A stretch of 64,000 nucleotides of DNA from an uncultured Alphaproteobacteria bacterium. Its GTDB lineage: Bacteria; Pseudomonadota; Alphaproteobacteria; CAAHEQ01; UBA3637. Position 1 is the first letter of the stretch; each line of letters starts with the position of its first letter. The DNA is taken from assembly GCA_934202735.1 (NCBI GenBank), contig CAKPYH010000002.1, positions 62,001-126,000 on the forward strand, in the 5' to 3' direction. Below, one piece after another: positions 49,629 to 58,693 of this stretch. A program made the translations under genes and the position numbers. The notes under the pieces are model-generated. The model made no database searches. It was not told the DNA's origin and was given only the letters and a program-made list of their open reading frames with translations.

Positions 49629-50814
49629 GTCAGATTTTCCCTTGTTAACCACACAAAAAACGGTGTATTTGGATTCGGCGGCTTCGGCTCAAAAGCCGGA
49701 AATTGTGCTCAAAACCATGGATAATTTTTATCGGACATCGTACGCCAATATTCATCGGGGTCAGTGTGAAATTGCGACCCGTGCCACAGAAGCGTATGAA
49801 TTTGCCCGTCAAACAGTCGCCGATTTTCTTCATACCAATGCTCAAAATATTGTTTTTACCAAAGGGGCAACGGAAAGTATCAATTTGGTTGCCTCCGGAT
49901 ATGAGCATATTTTACGTCCGGGAGATGAGATATTGGTATGTATTGCCGAGCATCATGCCGATTTTGTCCCGTGGCAACAGGTTTGCTTGCGAACAGGGGC
50001 CAAGTTTTTGACTTTTGATGTTGGGGATGACGGACATATCAATATGAATGATTTTCGGGCGAAGTTATCATTGCGTACACGATTGGTGGCAATGGCCCAA
50101 ATGTCCAATGTGTTAGGGATTGTCAATCCAGTGGACGAGATTATTCATTTGGCACATAAAGCCGGATCCCGTGTCTTGATTGACGGGGCCCAGGGTATTG
50201 CTCACTTGCCCGTCAATGTGGCGGATATGGGGTGCGATTATTATACTTTTTCGGGACATAAAATTTACGGACCGACCGGGATAGGTGTCCTGTATGGTAC
50301 AACGGAAGCACTGAATGCAATACCACCGTATCAATTCGGGGGAGATATGATTAAAACGGTATCGGTGGCAGAAACCACTTTTGCCGATGTCCCGGCACGG
50401 TTGGAAGCCGGGACTCCGCCCTTTGTGGAAGCGATCGGTATGGCTGCGGCGATTCACTATATATCGCAAATCGGTATGGATAAAATTGCAATCCACGAGA
50501 AAGAGTTGACGCAATCCTTATTATCGGAATTGCATGCTGTACCGGGTATGCACATTTTGGGTGATGCTTCGGATAAACAAGGTGTTGTGGCCTTTCATAT
50601 TGCAGGTGTCCATCCGGCTGATCTAGCTTTTATTTTGGCCAAAGAAAACATTTGTGTGCGTGTGGGGCATCACTGTGCCATGCCGATACATCATCGGTTA
50701 GGGTATGATGTATCTCTACGCGTTTCATTTGGCCTTTATAATGATGCCAAAGATATTGATATCTTTATGCAGGCATTACATAAGGCTTTGTCTTTATTAG
50801 GGGTAGAACGATGA
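49621..50814 (+). CDS. sufS: Cysteine desulfurase SufS
   Basis: The 397-residue PLP enzyme releases sulfur from cysteine. It has YLDSAASAQKPEIVL, the PLP-lysine region DYYTFSGHKIYGPTG, and the catalytic-Cys loop VRVGHHCAMPIHHRLG. ATG 49621 follows GGAGAAAT and overlaps the end of sufD by 8 nt; earlier in-frame ATGs lie deep in sufD. No sufE or sufU is visible nearby. It overlaps sufT by 4 nt. Confidence 0.97.
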   Translation: MFKSDFPLLTTQKTVYLDSAASAQKPEIVLKTMDNFYRTSYANIHRGQCEIATRATEAYEFARQTVADFLHTNAQNIVFTKGATESINLVASGYEHILRPGDEILVCIAEHHADFVPWQQVCLRTGAKFLTFDVGDDGHINMNDFRAKLSLRTRLVAMAQMSNVLGIVNPVDEIIHLAHKAGSRVLIDGAQGIAHLPVNVADMGCDYYTFSGHKIYGPTGIGVLYGTTEALNAIPPYQFGGDMIKTVSVAETTFADVPARLEAGTPPFVEAIGMAAAIHYISQIGMDKIAIHEKELTQSLLSELHAVPGMHILGDASDKQGVVAFHIAGVHPADLAFILAKENICVRVGHHCAMPIHHRLGYDVSLRVSFGLYNDAKDIDIFMQALHKALSLLGVER

Positions 50815-51206
50815 CGGATACGATTATACCGCCACAACCGGAAACACCGGATTTAGATATGGTTTATCGGGCAACGGCCGGTTCACCGTTAGGGCCGGGG
50901 GTTCAACGGGCGACACATGATGATATTATCGGGGCGTTGAAGGCCGTTCAAGATCCCGAGTTGATGTTGAATGTTTATGAACTGGGGCTGATTTATGATA
51001 TTAAGCAAGCCGATAACGGGGATGTGAATATCATTATGACATTGACTTCCCCCACATGTCCGATGGCCGGGGAAATGCCGGGTATGGTGGCAAATGCCGT
51101 GTCATCGGTTCCCGGAACGGGTGTAGTGGTGGTTGAGTTAACCTTTGACCCCCCGTGGAGTATTGAACGACTCAGTGAAGATATTCGTTTGATGCTGGGA
51201 ATGTAA
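50811..51206 (+). CDS. sufT: SUF assembly factor SufT (MIP18/DUF59 family)
   Basis: The 131-residue product has the MIP18-like core IGALKAVQDPELMLNVYELGLIYDI and TLTSPTCPMAGEMP with the conserved Cys, then VELTFDPPWSIERLSEDIRLMLGM. DUF59 proteins help deliver Fe-S clusters to targets. It ends the suf operon and is coupled to sufS. Confidence 0.92.
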   Translation: MTDTIIPPQPETPDLDMVYRATAGSPLGPGVQRATHDDIIGALKAVQDPELMLNVYELGLIYDIKQADNGDVNIIMTLTSPTCPMAGEMPGMVANAVSSVPGTGVVVVELTFDPPWSIERLSEDIRLMLGM

Positions 51207-51271
51207 AAATAAATACATGATATAATAAATCGGCAGGGAATGATGTTCTCTGATCTATCCGCAATCAAGAT

Positions 51272-51299
51272 AAAAAAAGACCCTCCGAATACGGAAGGT
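51272..51299 (-). terminator. Terminator of tRNA-Val(GAC)
   Basis: ACCCTCCG (51280-51287) pairs with CGGAAGGT (51292-51299, one mismatch) around AATA. On the minus strand a run of seven T follows. Confidence 0.82.
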
Positions 51300-51304
51300 A
51301 AAAA

Positions 51305-51381
51305 TGGTGGGTGTGGCAAGACTCGAACTTGCGACCTTTACGATGTCAACGTAACGCTCTAACCACCTGAGCTACACACCC
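51305..51381 (-). tRNA. tRNA-Val(GAC)
   Basis: 77 nt on the minus strand: acceptor GGGTGTG/CACACCC, discriminator A, encoded CCA (TGG at 51305-51307 on plus), anticodon stem TTACG/CGTAA with loop TTGACAT (anticodon GAC). Confidence 0.96.
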
Positions 51382-51460
51382 GAAAGCAGTTATCCTTTTA
51401 CACGATTTCAAAAGGAAATGCAAGAACTTTTTTTATTTTTTGAGATTTTTTTATAATTTC

Positions 51461-51489
51461 TTGCTTTTCAATGCAAAATTGAATATGAT
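51461..51489 (+). promoter_or_regulatory. Promoter of endA-nfo
   Basis: TTGCTT (51461-51466) and TATGAT (51484-51489) with a 17-nt spacer, 21 nt before endA. Confidence 0.6.
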
Positions 51490-51510
51490 GGATTTCCATG
51501 GGGTGAACAG

Positions 51511-52290
51511 ATGAAAAAACGATATGGGATAATGGTATGTGTGTTTGCGGTTGTTTTAATTACGGCCAATGTTTTAATGGCTGATTCGGGCAATACCGCA
51601 AATGATTCCTTTACGGCAGCCAAAAAGATGTTGGAGAAAGAGGTCTATTACGACCATCGGATTACTGTGTATTGCGGTGCCGAATTTAGTGTACAAAAGC
51701 GAATCAAAATGCCGGTTGGTTTTCAAACGGATAAGTATCGGTCTCGGGCGAACCGTGTAGAATGGGAACATATTGTTCCGGCTGAAAACTTTGGTCGTAC
51801 TTTTACCGAGTGGCGTGAAGGTCATCCCGACTGCCATGAACTCAACGGACAGGCTTTTAAGGGACGTAAATGTGCCGATGCCGTCAATCGTGAATACAGA
51901 TATATGCAGGCGGACATGTATAATCTGTATCCGGCTATCGGGGCCGTCAATGCGCTGCGTAGTAATTATAATTTTACGCAATTTCAAGAAGATACACCAT
52001 CGTCCTTCGGGTCTTGTCCCATGAAAATACAGGATCGTAAAGCAGAGCCGCCCCCCGCTGTTCGGGGTGTAATTGCCCGAACGTACTTGTACTTTGAACA
52101 AGCCTATCGTCGTTTTCGGATGAGTGATGCCAACCGTAAATTGATGCAAGTATGGGACAAACAATATCCGGTAGATACCTGGGAATGCGTCCGTGCTTGC
52201 CGGATTGAAAAATTACAGAAAAACAAGAACAATATCGTACGCGACGCATGCCATCGGGCTCGTCTGTGGCCACAGGGGGAAGCATGCTGA
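51511..52290 (+). CDS. endA: Secreted endonuclease I
   Basis: The 259-residue product starts with a signal peptide (hydrophobic ~8-24) and has the EndA ββα-metal core: NRVEWEHIVPAENFG (catalytic His) and MYNLYPAIGAVNALRSNYNF (metal Asn). Family members are periplasmic or secreted non-specific nucleases; several Cys (YCGAEF, PDCHE, KCADAV, SCPMK, ECVRACR) imply disulfides and export. Its stop overlaps nfo. Pairing a secreted nuclease with a cytoplasmic AP endonuclease is curious. Confidence 0.92.
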   Translation: MKKRYGIMVCVFAVVLITANVLMADSGNTANDSFTAAKKMLEKEVYYDHRITVYCGAEFSVQKRIKMPVGFQTDKYRSRANRVEWEHIVPAENFGRTFTEWREGHPDCHELNGQAFKGRKCADAVNREYRYMQADMYNLYPAIGAVNALRSNYNFTQFQEDTPSSFGSCPMKIQDRKAEPPPAVRGVIARTYLYFEQAYRRFRMSDANRKLMQVWDKQYPVDTWECVRACRIEKLQKNKNNIVRDACHRARLWPQGEAC

Positions 52291-53120
52291 ATATCGGGTG
52301 TCATCTTTCGGCTTCAAAAGGATTTTTGAATATGGGGCAGGTTGCCTTGTCTTTGGGGGGTAATACGTTTCAGTTTTTTACACGTAATCCTCGCGGCAGT
52401 CAGGCTAAAGCCTGGGACCGACAAGATATTGCGGCTTATACTCATTTGGCTCAAACGAATCATTTTGCCCCCATTCTGGCTCATGCACCCTATACCTTGA
52501 ATCCGGCGGCTGCCCAAAAAGAAACGCGTGAATTTGCCGAAATTATTTTACGTGATGACTTGCATCGTATGACCCTGATACCGGGGAATATGTATAACTT
52601 GCATCCGGGCAGTCATGTCGGACAAGGAATAAAGGCAGGAATTACCTTGATTGCAAATGTGCTTAATCGCGTCATCACACCGAATTTATCTACAACTGTT
52701 TTGTTGGAAACCATGTCCGGTAAAGGCAGCGAGATCGGTTCAACTTTTGAAGAATTGCAAGCCGTTATAGAACGTGTGTCATATTCGGATACAATCGGAG
52801 TATGTTGGGATACCTGCCATTTATTTGCAGCCGGTTATGATATTGTGAACCGACTGGACGACGTGGTAGCGGATTTTGACAAAATTGTCGGATTGTCGCG
52901 GTTAAAAGCCGTGCATCTGAATGATAGTCTGATGCCTTTTTCCAGTCATAAAGATCGGCATGCCGCTATTGGAAAAGGGTACATCGGGCAGGCAGCCTTG
53001 GAACGTGTCATCAATCATCCGGCTTTAAAGCATTTACCGTTTTATTTAGAGACGCCGCAGGATCACATAAGCGGTTATGCCCGGGAAATTCAAATGTTGC
53101 GTGCCGCTTATCGGAAATAG
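52284..53120 (+). CDS. nfo: Endonuclease IV
   Basis: The 278-residue TIM-barrel AP endonuclease has IGCHLSASKGF, NLHPGSHVG, LLETMSGKGSEIG, IGVCWDTCHLFAAGYD, VHLNDSLMPFSSHKDRH and FYLETPQ, which hold the zinc ligands. It repairs abasic sites and oxidised 3' ends. ATG 52284 has AGGGGGAAGC and overlaps the endA end by 7 nt. Confidence 0.95.
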   Translation: MLNIGCHLSASKGFLNMGQVALSLGGNTFQFFTRNPRGSQAKAWDRQDIAAYTHLAQTNHFAPILAHAPYTLNPAAAQKETREFAEIILRDDLHRMTLIPGNMYNLHPGSHVGQGIKAGITLIANVLNRVITPNLSTTVLLETMSGKGSEIGSTFEELQAVIERVSYSDTIGVCWDTCHLFAAGYDIVNRLDDVVADFDKIVGLSRLKAVHLNDSLMPFSSHKDRHAAIGKGYIGQAALERVINHPALKHLPFYLETPQDHISGYAREIQMLRAAYRK

Positions 53121-53168
53121 GATATTATGAAACAAACCGTAAAAAGTTGTCTTTTTTTGTCTTTTTTC

Positions 53169-53198
53169 TTGACAACCGGTCCTGAACATACATATATA
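53169..53198 (+). promoter_or_regulatory. Likely promoter of lon
   Basis: Perfect TTGACA (53169-53174) and a TATATA (53193-53198) with an 18-nt spacer. The CTTGA start and CATATAT could instead be read as a sigma32-like element, which would suit lon. Confidence 0.5.
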
Positions 53199-53223
53199 TA
53201 CTTGAGCTTTTAAGGAGATTTTT

Positions 53224-55554
53224 ATGACGACAACGATGACTGATGGTGTTTATCCGGTTTTACCGTTACGGGATATTGTTTTATTTCCGCATGTGGTTGC
53301 GCCCCTGTTTGTGGGTCGGGATAAATCTGTGGCTGCTTTAGATAATGCGATTGCATTCAACAAGCCCATATTGTTGGTGGCTCAAACCGATTCGTTGATG
53401 GATACACCGCATACGGGTGATTTGTATCCTGTCGGTACATTGGCAACGGTCTTGCAGATGATCAAGTTGCCTGACGGAACAGTTAAAGTTTTGGTAGAAG
53501 GGAAAAACCGTGCTCGGGTTAAAGACTGGACACAAAACGAAGCCTTTTTTGAAGCCTATACCGAAATTTTACAAGACAAAGAAACCAAGCAAAATGAAGT
53601 TGAAGCCCTGATGCGGTCGGTACGCGATTCGTTTTCGGTTTATGTGCATTTGGAAAAACAAATCAATCCGGAAATTTTGAACGCTTTGGAAAAGATTAAA
53701 AAACCGGAAGAATTGGCCGATGTGATTGCAACGCACTTGAATGTCAAGTTGGAAGATAAACAGAAACTGTTGGAACAAAATTCACTCTCGGCACGTTTGG
53801 AACTGTTATTCAAACTGATGGAAAAAGAAGTAGAAGTTTTGGAAGTGGAACGGAAAATTCGTAAACGCGTCAAAAAACAGATGGAAAAGAGTCAGCGTGA
53901 ATACTATTTGAACGAACAAATGAAAGCCATTCAACAAGAATTGGGTGATGAGGACGGAAACGAAGCCGGCGATTTGGAAAAGAGAATTAAAGAAGCCGGT
54001 ATGTCCAAAGAAGCTACGGAAAAGGCTCTATCTGAACTTAAAAAATTGAAAATGATGGGCCCGATGTCGGCCGAAGCCGGTGTGATTCGCAACTATCTGG
54101 ATTGGTTATTGGTATTGCCCTGGCAAAAAAAAGACAAACTGCAAACGGATTTGGCCGAAGCCAAACGTATTTTAGATGAAGATCACTATGGACTGGATAA
54201 TGTCAAAGAACGGATTTTGGAATTTTTGGCTGTCCAAAAACGCACAAACAGTGTGAAGGGTTCTATTCTTTGTTTAGTAGGACCTCCGGGGGTAGGGAAG
54301 ACATCTCTGGGGCAATCTATCGCTCGGGCGACCGGACGGCGTTTTGTGCGGGCCTCCTTGGGGGGGATGCGCGATGAAGCGGAAATTCGTGGACATCGGC
54401 GGACCTATATCGGGTCTATGCCGGGCAAAATTATTCAAAATATGAAGAAAGCCAAAACAATCAATCCGCTATTTCTGTTAGATGAAATTGATAAATTGGG
54501 CAATGATTATCGGGGAGATCCCTCATCGGCCCTGTTGGAAGTACTGGACCCCGAACAAAATACAACGTTTAACGATCACTACTTGGAAGTGGATTATGAT
54601 TTGTCGCATGTGATGTTTATCACAACGGCGAATACTTTGAAAATGCCGCGTCCGTTGCTGGATCGTATGGAGATTATCCAATTATCCGGTTATACAGAAC
54701 GTGAAAAAGTAGAAATAGCCAAACGACATTTAATCCCCAAGCAATTAAAAACGGCGGGATTAAAACCCGAAGAATTGAGTATTTCGGATGATGCCTTATT
54801 GGATATGATTCGTCGGTACACGCGTGAGTCCGGTGTACGAAATCTGGAACGTGAAATTGCAAATATTGCACGTAAAGTTGTTAAGGAAATTCAACTTGAT
54901 AACTTGAAATCTGTTAGTATTACTTTAAAAAATTTGAAAAAATATGCCGGCATTCCAAAGTATACTTTTGGTGTTGCCGAAGAAGAAGATCAGGTTGGTA
55001 CCACAACCGGATTAGCTTGGACGGAAGTCGGCGGTGAAATTTTATCCATAGAAGCCGTAACAATGCCGGGCAAGGGAAACACATTACTGACCGGTCAGTT
55101 AGGTGATGTCATGAAGGAATCCATAGAAGCCGCCCGATCATTCGTGCGGGCACATCATGCCCAATTTGGGATTGCCACTGAAATGTTTGAAAAGAACGAC
55201 CTGCACGTTCATGTGCCGGAGGGTGCAACCCCGAAAGACGGGCCATCGGCCGGTATTGCCATGATGACTTCTTTGGTGTCCGCTATGACGGGTATCCCGG
55301 TTCGGAAAAATGTGGCTATGACGGGGGAAATTACTTTGCGGGGCCATGTATTACCGATTGGCGGCTTAAAAGAAAAGTTATTGGCGGCGTTACGGGCCGG
55401 GATTAAAACCGTTATTATTCCGGAAGAAAACAAAAAAGATTTGGAAGAAATTCCCGATGAAGTTAAGGATAATATCCGTATTGTTCCGGTGTCTCGGGCT
55501 GAAGAAGTCTTGAAAATTGCTTTGAAAAAGAAATTGACGCCTTTGCCGGTTTAA
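53224..55554 (+). CDS. lon: ATP-dependent protease Lon
   Basis: The 776-residue protein has the LON substrate domain (~10-205), a coiled coil, AAA+ motifs GPPGVGKTS, FLLDEIDKLGNDYRGDP and the C-terminal Ser-Lys protease domain (PKDGPSAGIAMMTSL; GGLKEKLLAALRAGI). It degrades misfolded and regulatory proteins. ATG 53224 has TAAGGAGATTTTT. A membrane-protein gene follows 7 nt after the stop, so readthrough is likely. Confidence 0.98.
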   Translation: MTTTMTDGVYPVLPLRDIVLFPHVVAPLFVGRDKSVAALDNAIAFNKPILLVAQTDSLMDTPHTGDLYPVGTLATVLQMIKLPDGTVKVLVEGKNRARVKDWTQNEAFFEAYTEILQDKETKQNEVEALMRSVRDSFSVYVHLEKQINPEILNALEKIKKPEELADVIATHLNVKLEDKQKLLEQNSLSARLELLFKLMEKEVEVLEVERKIRKRVKKQMEKSQREYYLNEQMKAIQQELGDEDGNEAGDLEKRIKEAGMSKEATEKALSELKKLKMMGPMSAEAGVIRNYLDWLLVLPWQKKDKLQTDLAEAKRILDEDHYGLDNVKERILEFLAVQKRTNSVKGSILCLVGPPGVGKTSLGQSIARATGRRFVRASLGGMRDEAEIRGHRRTYIGSMPGKIIQNMKKAKTINPLFLLDEIDKLGNDYRGDPSSALLEVLDPEQNTTFNDHYLEVDYDLSHVMFITTANTLKMPRPLLDRMEIIQLSGYTEREKVEIAKRHLIPKQLKTAGLKPEELSISDDALLDMIRRYTRESGVRNLEREIANIARKVVKEIQLDNLKSVSITLKNLKKYAGIPKYTFGVAEEEDQVGTTTGLAWTEVGGEILSIEAVTMPGKGNTLLTGQLGDVMKESIEAARSFVRAHHAQFGIATEMFEKNDLHVHVPEGATPKDGPSAGIAMMTSLVSAMTGIPVRKNVAMTGEITLRGHVLPIGGLKEKLLAALRAGIKTVIIPEENKKDLEEIPDEVKDNIRIVPVSRAEEVLKIALKKKLTPLPV

Positions 55555-55561
55555 TTCAAAT

Positions 55562-57046
55562 ATGACCCCCGTTAAAACATACGATAAGCATAAAACAGCA
55601 CTGGTATTATTGCTCGGTTTTTGCTTGGCTGTCGGTATAGCCTTGTTTTGGTTTTGGGTTGGCTATCCCGGATTGTTCAATCGGGATATACCGGTACATT
55701 ACGACAACACTGTGTTCGGATGGCACCCCCCCTTTTTAACCGTGGTTATTAAAGGATTACGTATTGTCTGGGGCGAACATTCATGGTATTTTTTCTTGTT
55801 GAATAATTTGATGTTTTTTACCGGGGTGTGGATCTTTTTTACAACATTTTATTTGCGCTATAAATCCCTTAAAGCCTTCATACTTTTCCCCTTTCTTTTT
55901 TTGGGGGATTTAATCTTACCATTACCTTCTATGTGTAATAACATACTTTTGGCTTCCTTTTTGTTTTTATTGTATGGAATGGTTTTCTTTTATATCGGGG
56001 TTCCACATAAATATTCTCGTTTGATAGGGTGGTCTGTTTTCCTGTTGGCTTGTATCGGTACATTATTACGACAAACGGCTATTTTTTCGGTGGCACCTGT
56101 GGCCTTCATTTTGATTTATCATCATGCGCGGTTGAAACAACGTCATTGGTTCTGGGACTTCGTTTCTTTGTTTGGAATTTTAACTGCATTTGTCAGTGTG
56201 GCTATCTTGATACCGCGACTTCTCTGTGCCGATAAATTGCATCCGGAACAACATATTTTGCTCCATCAAATGTCAGGGGCGTGTGTACCTGCCGGCGATT
56301 CTTCATGTTTTCGGACGGAATGGTATGAAAAAGGTAAAAATTTTCAACAACTGGTACACTTGTACCACGCACAACCGTTGAATGCCGATCCCTTAAGTGC
56401 ACCTTGGAGGAAGAATAGAATATTTAAAACCGGGTTAAACATAAGTGTCATACATGATTGGTTGCCGGCATTGATGAAATATCCCCGAAACTTTTGGGAA
56501 CATGAAAAACGTTTTTGGAGAGCCTTTTTTGATACCACAGGGCCCTTCCAACGCCGAATAGGGATAAATGAACAAATAGCAAAGTCTCAAATAGAGTTAA
56601 TACCGGATATAAGTGCATGGAAACAAAAACAGTTTCCGGAGAATGAGTGGAATGTCCAAATGTCTCCTATCCGTCAAACCATTTATGATACGATCAACTT
56701 CCATTGGCCGGCCATCGGACGATGGTATGTTTTAGGTGTGTTATTAGAACTATTTGTTCTGTCCGGTTTGGCATTATTCAGGCATAGAAATGTACTGTTA
56801 GCTTTTATTTTCGGGACCAGTGGTGCCGGATTGGCGACTTTGTTTATAAATATCTTTTTCGTACCGGTCCCTCTTCTCAGATATGTAATACCCAGTGTTT
56901 ATTTAATGGTCATCGCTTGTATCGGTTGCTTGGCTTTAGGGATTGATGTATGCCGGATGGTGTGGAAAAAAAAGAAAGATAGATGCACATTTTTATTGAC
57001 AAAGCATAAAAAGAATGATAAAAACATTCCTGTTGCGGGCGGCTAG
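55562..57046 (+). CDS. Polytopic membrane protein, possible GT-C glycosyltransferase
   Basis: The 494-residue product has about ten hydrophobic segments, with a large soluble loop (~230-385) rich in aromatic and charged residues. The first loop (NRDIPVHYDNTVFGWHPPFLT) with acidic residues and WHPP is reminiscent of GT-C/ArnT-like enzymes that use polyprenyl-linked sugars; I cannot confirm it. The start lies 7 nt after lon and no Shine-Dalgarno is clear. The last 10 nt, including the stop TAG, belong to tRNA-Val(TAC). The very basic C-terminus (KKKKDRC...KHKKNDKN) is cytoplasmic by the positive-inside rule. Confidence 0.75.
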   Translation: MTPVKTYDKHKTALVLLLGFCLAVGIALFWFWVGYPGLFNRDIPVHYDNTVFGWHPPFLTVVIKGLRIVWGEHSWYFFLLNNLMFFTGVWIFFTTFYLRYKSLKAFILFPFLFLGDLILPLPSMCNNILLASFLFLLYGMVFFYIGVPHKYSRLIGWSVFLLACIGTLLRQTAIFSVAPVAFILIYHHARLKQRHWFWDFVSLFGILTAFVSVAILIPRLLCADKLHPEQHILLHQMSGACVPAGDSSCFRTEWYEKGKNFQQLVHLYHAQPLNADPLSAPWRKNRIFKTGLNISVIHDWLPALMKYPRNFWEHEKRFWRAFFDTTGPFQRRIGINEQIAKSQIELIPDISAWKQKQFPENEWNVQMSPIRQTIYDTINFHWPAIGRWYVLGVLLELFVLSGLALFRHRNVLLAFIFGTSGAGLATLFINIFFVPVPLLRYVIPSVYLMVIACIGCLALGIDVCRMVWKKKKDRCTFLLTKHKKNDKNIPVAGG

Positions 57047-57113
57047 CTCAGCTGGTCAGAGCACCTCGTTTACACCGAGGGGGTCGGGAGTTCAAATCTC
57101 TCGCCGCCTACCA
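57037..57113 (+). tRNA. tRNA-Val(TAC)
   Basis: 77 nt: acceptor GGGCGGC/GCCGCCT (first pair G-U), discriminator A, encoded CCA, anticodon stem CCTCG/CGAGG with loop TTTACAC (anticodon TAC), and TTCAAAT T-loop. Its 5' end overlaps the upstream coding sequence by 10 nt. Confidence 0.96.
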
Positions 57114-57118
57114 TTTTT

Positions 57119-57150
57119 GAAAGACTACCGTTGATGGTGGTCTTTTTTTT
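57119..57150 (+). terminator. Terminator of tRNA-Val(TAC)
   Basis: AGACTACC (57122-57129) pairs with GGTGGTCT (57136-57143, one wobble), followed by a T run. Confidence 0.88.
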
Positions 57151-57212
57151 GTACAAGGGTCTTGTCTTTTTAGTAAAAGTCGGTTAAGGTGATACACAAG
57201 GAGGTACCAGAT

Positions 57213-58133
57213 ATGTTTTCATTCTTTCGGCGTTCGCTTAAACCTTATCAAACCGGTTTTGTATCAGTCGGGCAGGGACATAGCCTATTTTATCAACAAT
57301 TTGGGAATCCGAAAGGAACGGTCGTTTTGTCCTTTCACGGAGGCCCCGGTGGATGCGGCCGTGCCAAACACGTCCTAGATTACGACCTAAAAACGACGCG
57401 TGTGATTATATTTGATCAACGGGGATGTGGGCAATCACGCTATACCGATGCTTTTCGTGATAATACAACGCAAGCGACCATACGTGATGCCGTCAAGCTT
57501 TTGGACGCTTTGCATATCAAAAAAAAGATTGTGGTAGCCGGTGGGTCATTTGGGTCCGGATTGGCCTTATTATTTGCGGAAATGTATCCACAGCGTGTGT
57601 CTAAACTGATTCTTCATTCTGTTTTTTTGATGCGGGAACAAGATGCCTTGTGGGTAACGCATAACAGTCGTTTGTTTTATCCTGATCTGATAGATGAAAT
57701 GCGCCGTCAAGCCAAATCGGACAACATTGTACCTTACTATCATACTTTAATCTTTTCCAATAAATACAAAGATATTCAACAAGCACAAAAGTATTTCGGA
57801 TCGTATGAACATCAGTTGGGTCAAACTCTGGTCGGTTTTGATAAGACTCCGGCTTTGACTGATTCGTATATACAATCCGGGCGTATTTATCTGCACTATG
57901 AACAAAATCATTTCTTTGTGAAAGATAATCAGATACTTGATCAGATTGATCACATCCAATCCATACCGACATTGATTGTTCATAACCGATTGGATTTTTG
58001 TTGTCCGATAGCAGGGGCGTATGATTTGGCTCAAGTATTGAAAAAGGCCCGTTTGGTCGTTGTACCTGAACAAGGGCATGGCGGACCGCTTTTATACAAA
58101 ACATTGGCCAAGGAAATACGGGATTTCTTATGA
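57213..58133 (+). CDS. Proline iminopeptidase-like alpha/beta hydrolase
   Basis: The 306-residue product has the S33-family marks HGGPGGCGRAK, FDQRGCGQSRYTDA, nucleophile elbow GGSFGSGLAL, HNRLDFCCPIAGAYDL (Asp) and EQGHGG (His). Relatives remove N-terminal proline from peptides. The canonical GGSWG is GGSFG here. ATG 57213 has a very strong AAGGAGGTACCAGAT. It overlaps the PPTase gene by 4 nt. Confidence 0.88.
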   Translation: MFSFFRRSLKPYQTGFVSVGQGHSLFYQQFGNPKGTVVLSFHGGPGGCGRAKHVLDYDLKTTRVIIFDQRGCGQSRYTDAFRDNTTQATIRDAVKLLDALHIKKKIVVAGGSFGSGLALLFAEMYPQRVSKLILHSVFLMREQDALWVTHNSRLFYPDLIDEMRRQAKSDNIVPYYHTLIFSNKYKDIQQAQKYFGSYEHQLGQTLVGFDKTPALTDSYIQSGRIYLHYEQNHFFVKDNQILDQIDHIQSIPTLIVHNRLDFCCPIAGAYDLAQVLKKARLVVVPEQGHGGPLLYKTLAKEIRDFL

Positions 58134-58693
58134 AATTATATATTGTCAATACTGATGAAATTTCGCCGGAGTTAAAACAACGGTATACAACCCTGTTATC
58201 ACCCGGTGATTTGGCACGCTATCAGGTTATAAACAATATAGGACATCGGCAACAATTCATAACGGGACGCGCTTTAATTCGGGATATATGTGGGTGTGAT
58301 CTGAGTATTTCGCCGTCCGGAAAGCCGTCCGTTAAAACAGGATACATCAGTTTGGCTCATTCCGGGCCCTTTGTTGTTTTGATAACCGCCGATACACCTG
58401 TCGGCGTTGATATAGAAGATACCGCCGTGCATCGGGATTTTGAAGCTTTATCACGCCGTTTGGGTTTTTCAAAAAAAGTTGATACGGCAGTGGATTTTTA
58501 TTTGTCTTTTACGGCATACGAAGCGGATTTCAAAGCAGGTATGCCGAAATTGGCACATTTTTATACTTATATCAATACTTTTATAATTATGATTAGCACA
58601 TTGAATAAAAATGAAAAAATAGAATCATATTCCGTTGTACCGTTTGTGCGGCATAGTGTTCTTTCTTTACCTTTTAATCGGTGGCAACCTTGA
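58130..58693 (+). CDS. Sfp-type 4'-phosphopantetheinyl transferase, compact
   Basis: The 187-residue product has RALIRDICGC, SPSGKPSV, ISLAHSGPFVVLIT and the metal motif VGVDIED, followed by FTAYEADFKAG in place of the usual (W/F)xxKEAxxK. These enzymes attach the CoA arm to carrier proteins. The C-terminal part is short and the Lys-Glu pair is only partly kept, so activity is not certain. No carrier-protein or NRPS/PKS gene lies nearby. It is coupled to both neighbours by overlaps. Confidence 0.82.
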   Translation: MKLYIVNTDEISPELKQRYTTLLSPGDLARYQVINNIGHRQQFITGRALIRDICGCDLSISPSGKPSVKTGYISLAHSGPFVVLITADTPVGVDIEDTAVHRDFEALSRRLGFSKKVDTAVDFYLSFTAYEADFKAGMPKLAHFYTYINTFIIMISTLNKNEKIESYSVVPFVRHSVLSLPFNRWQP

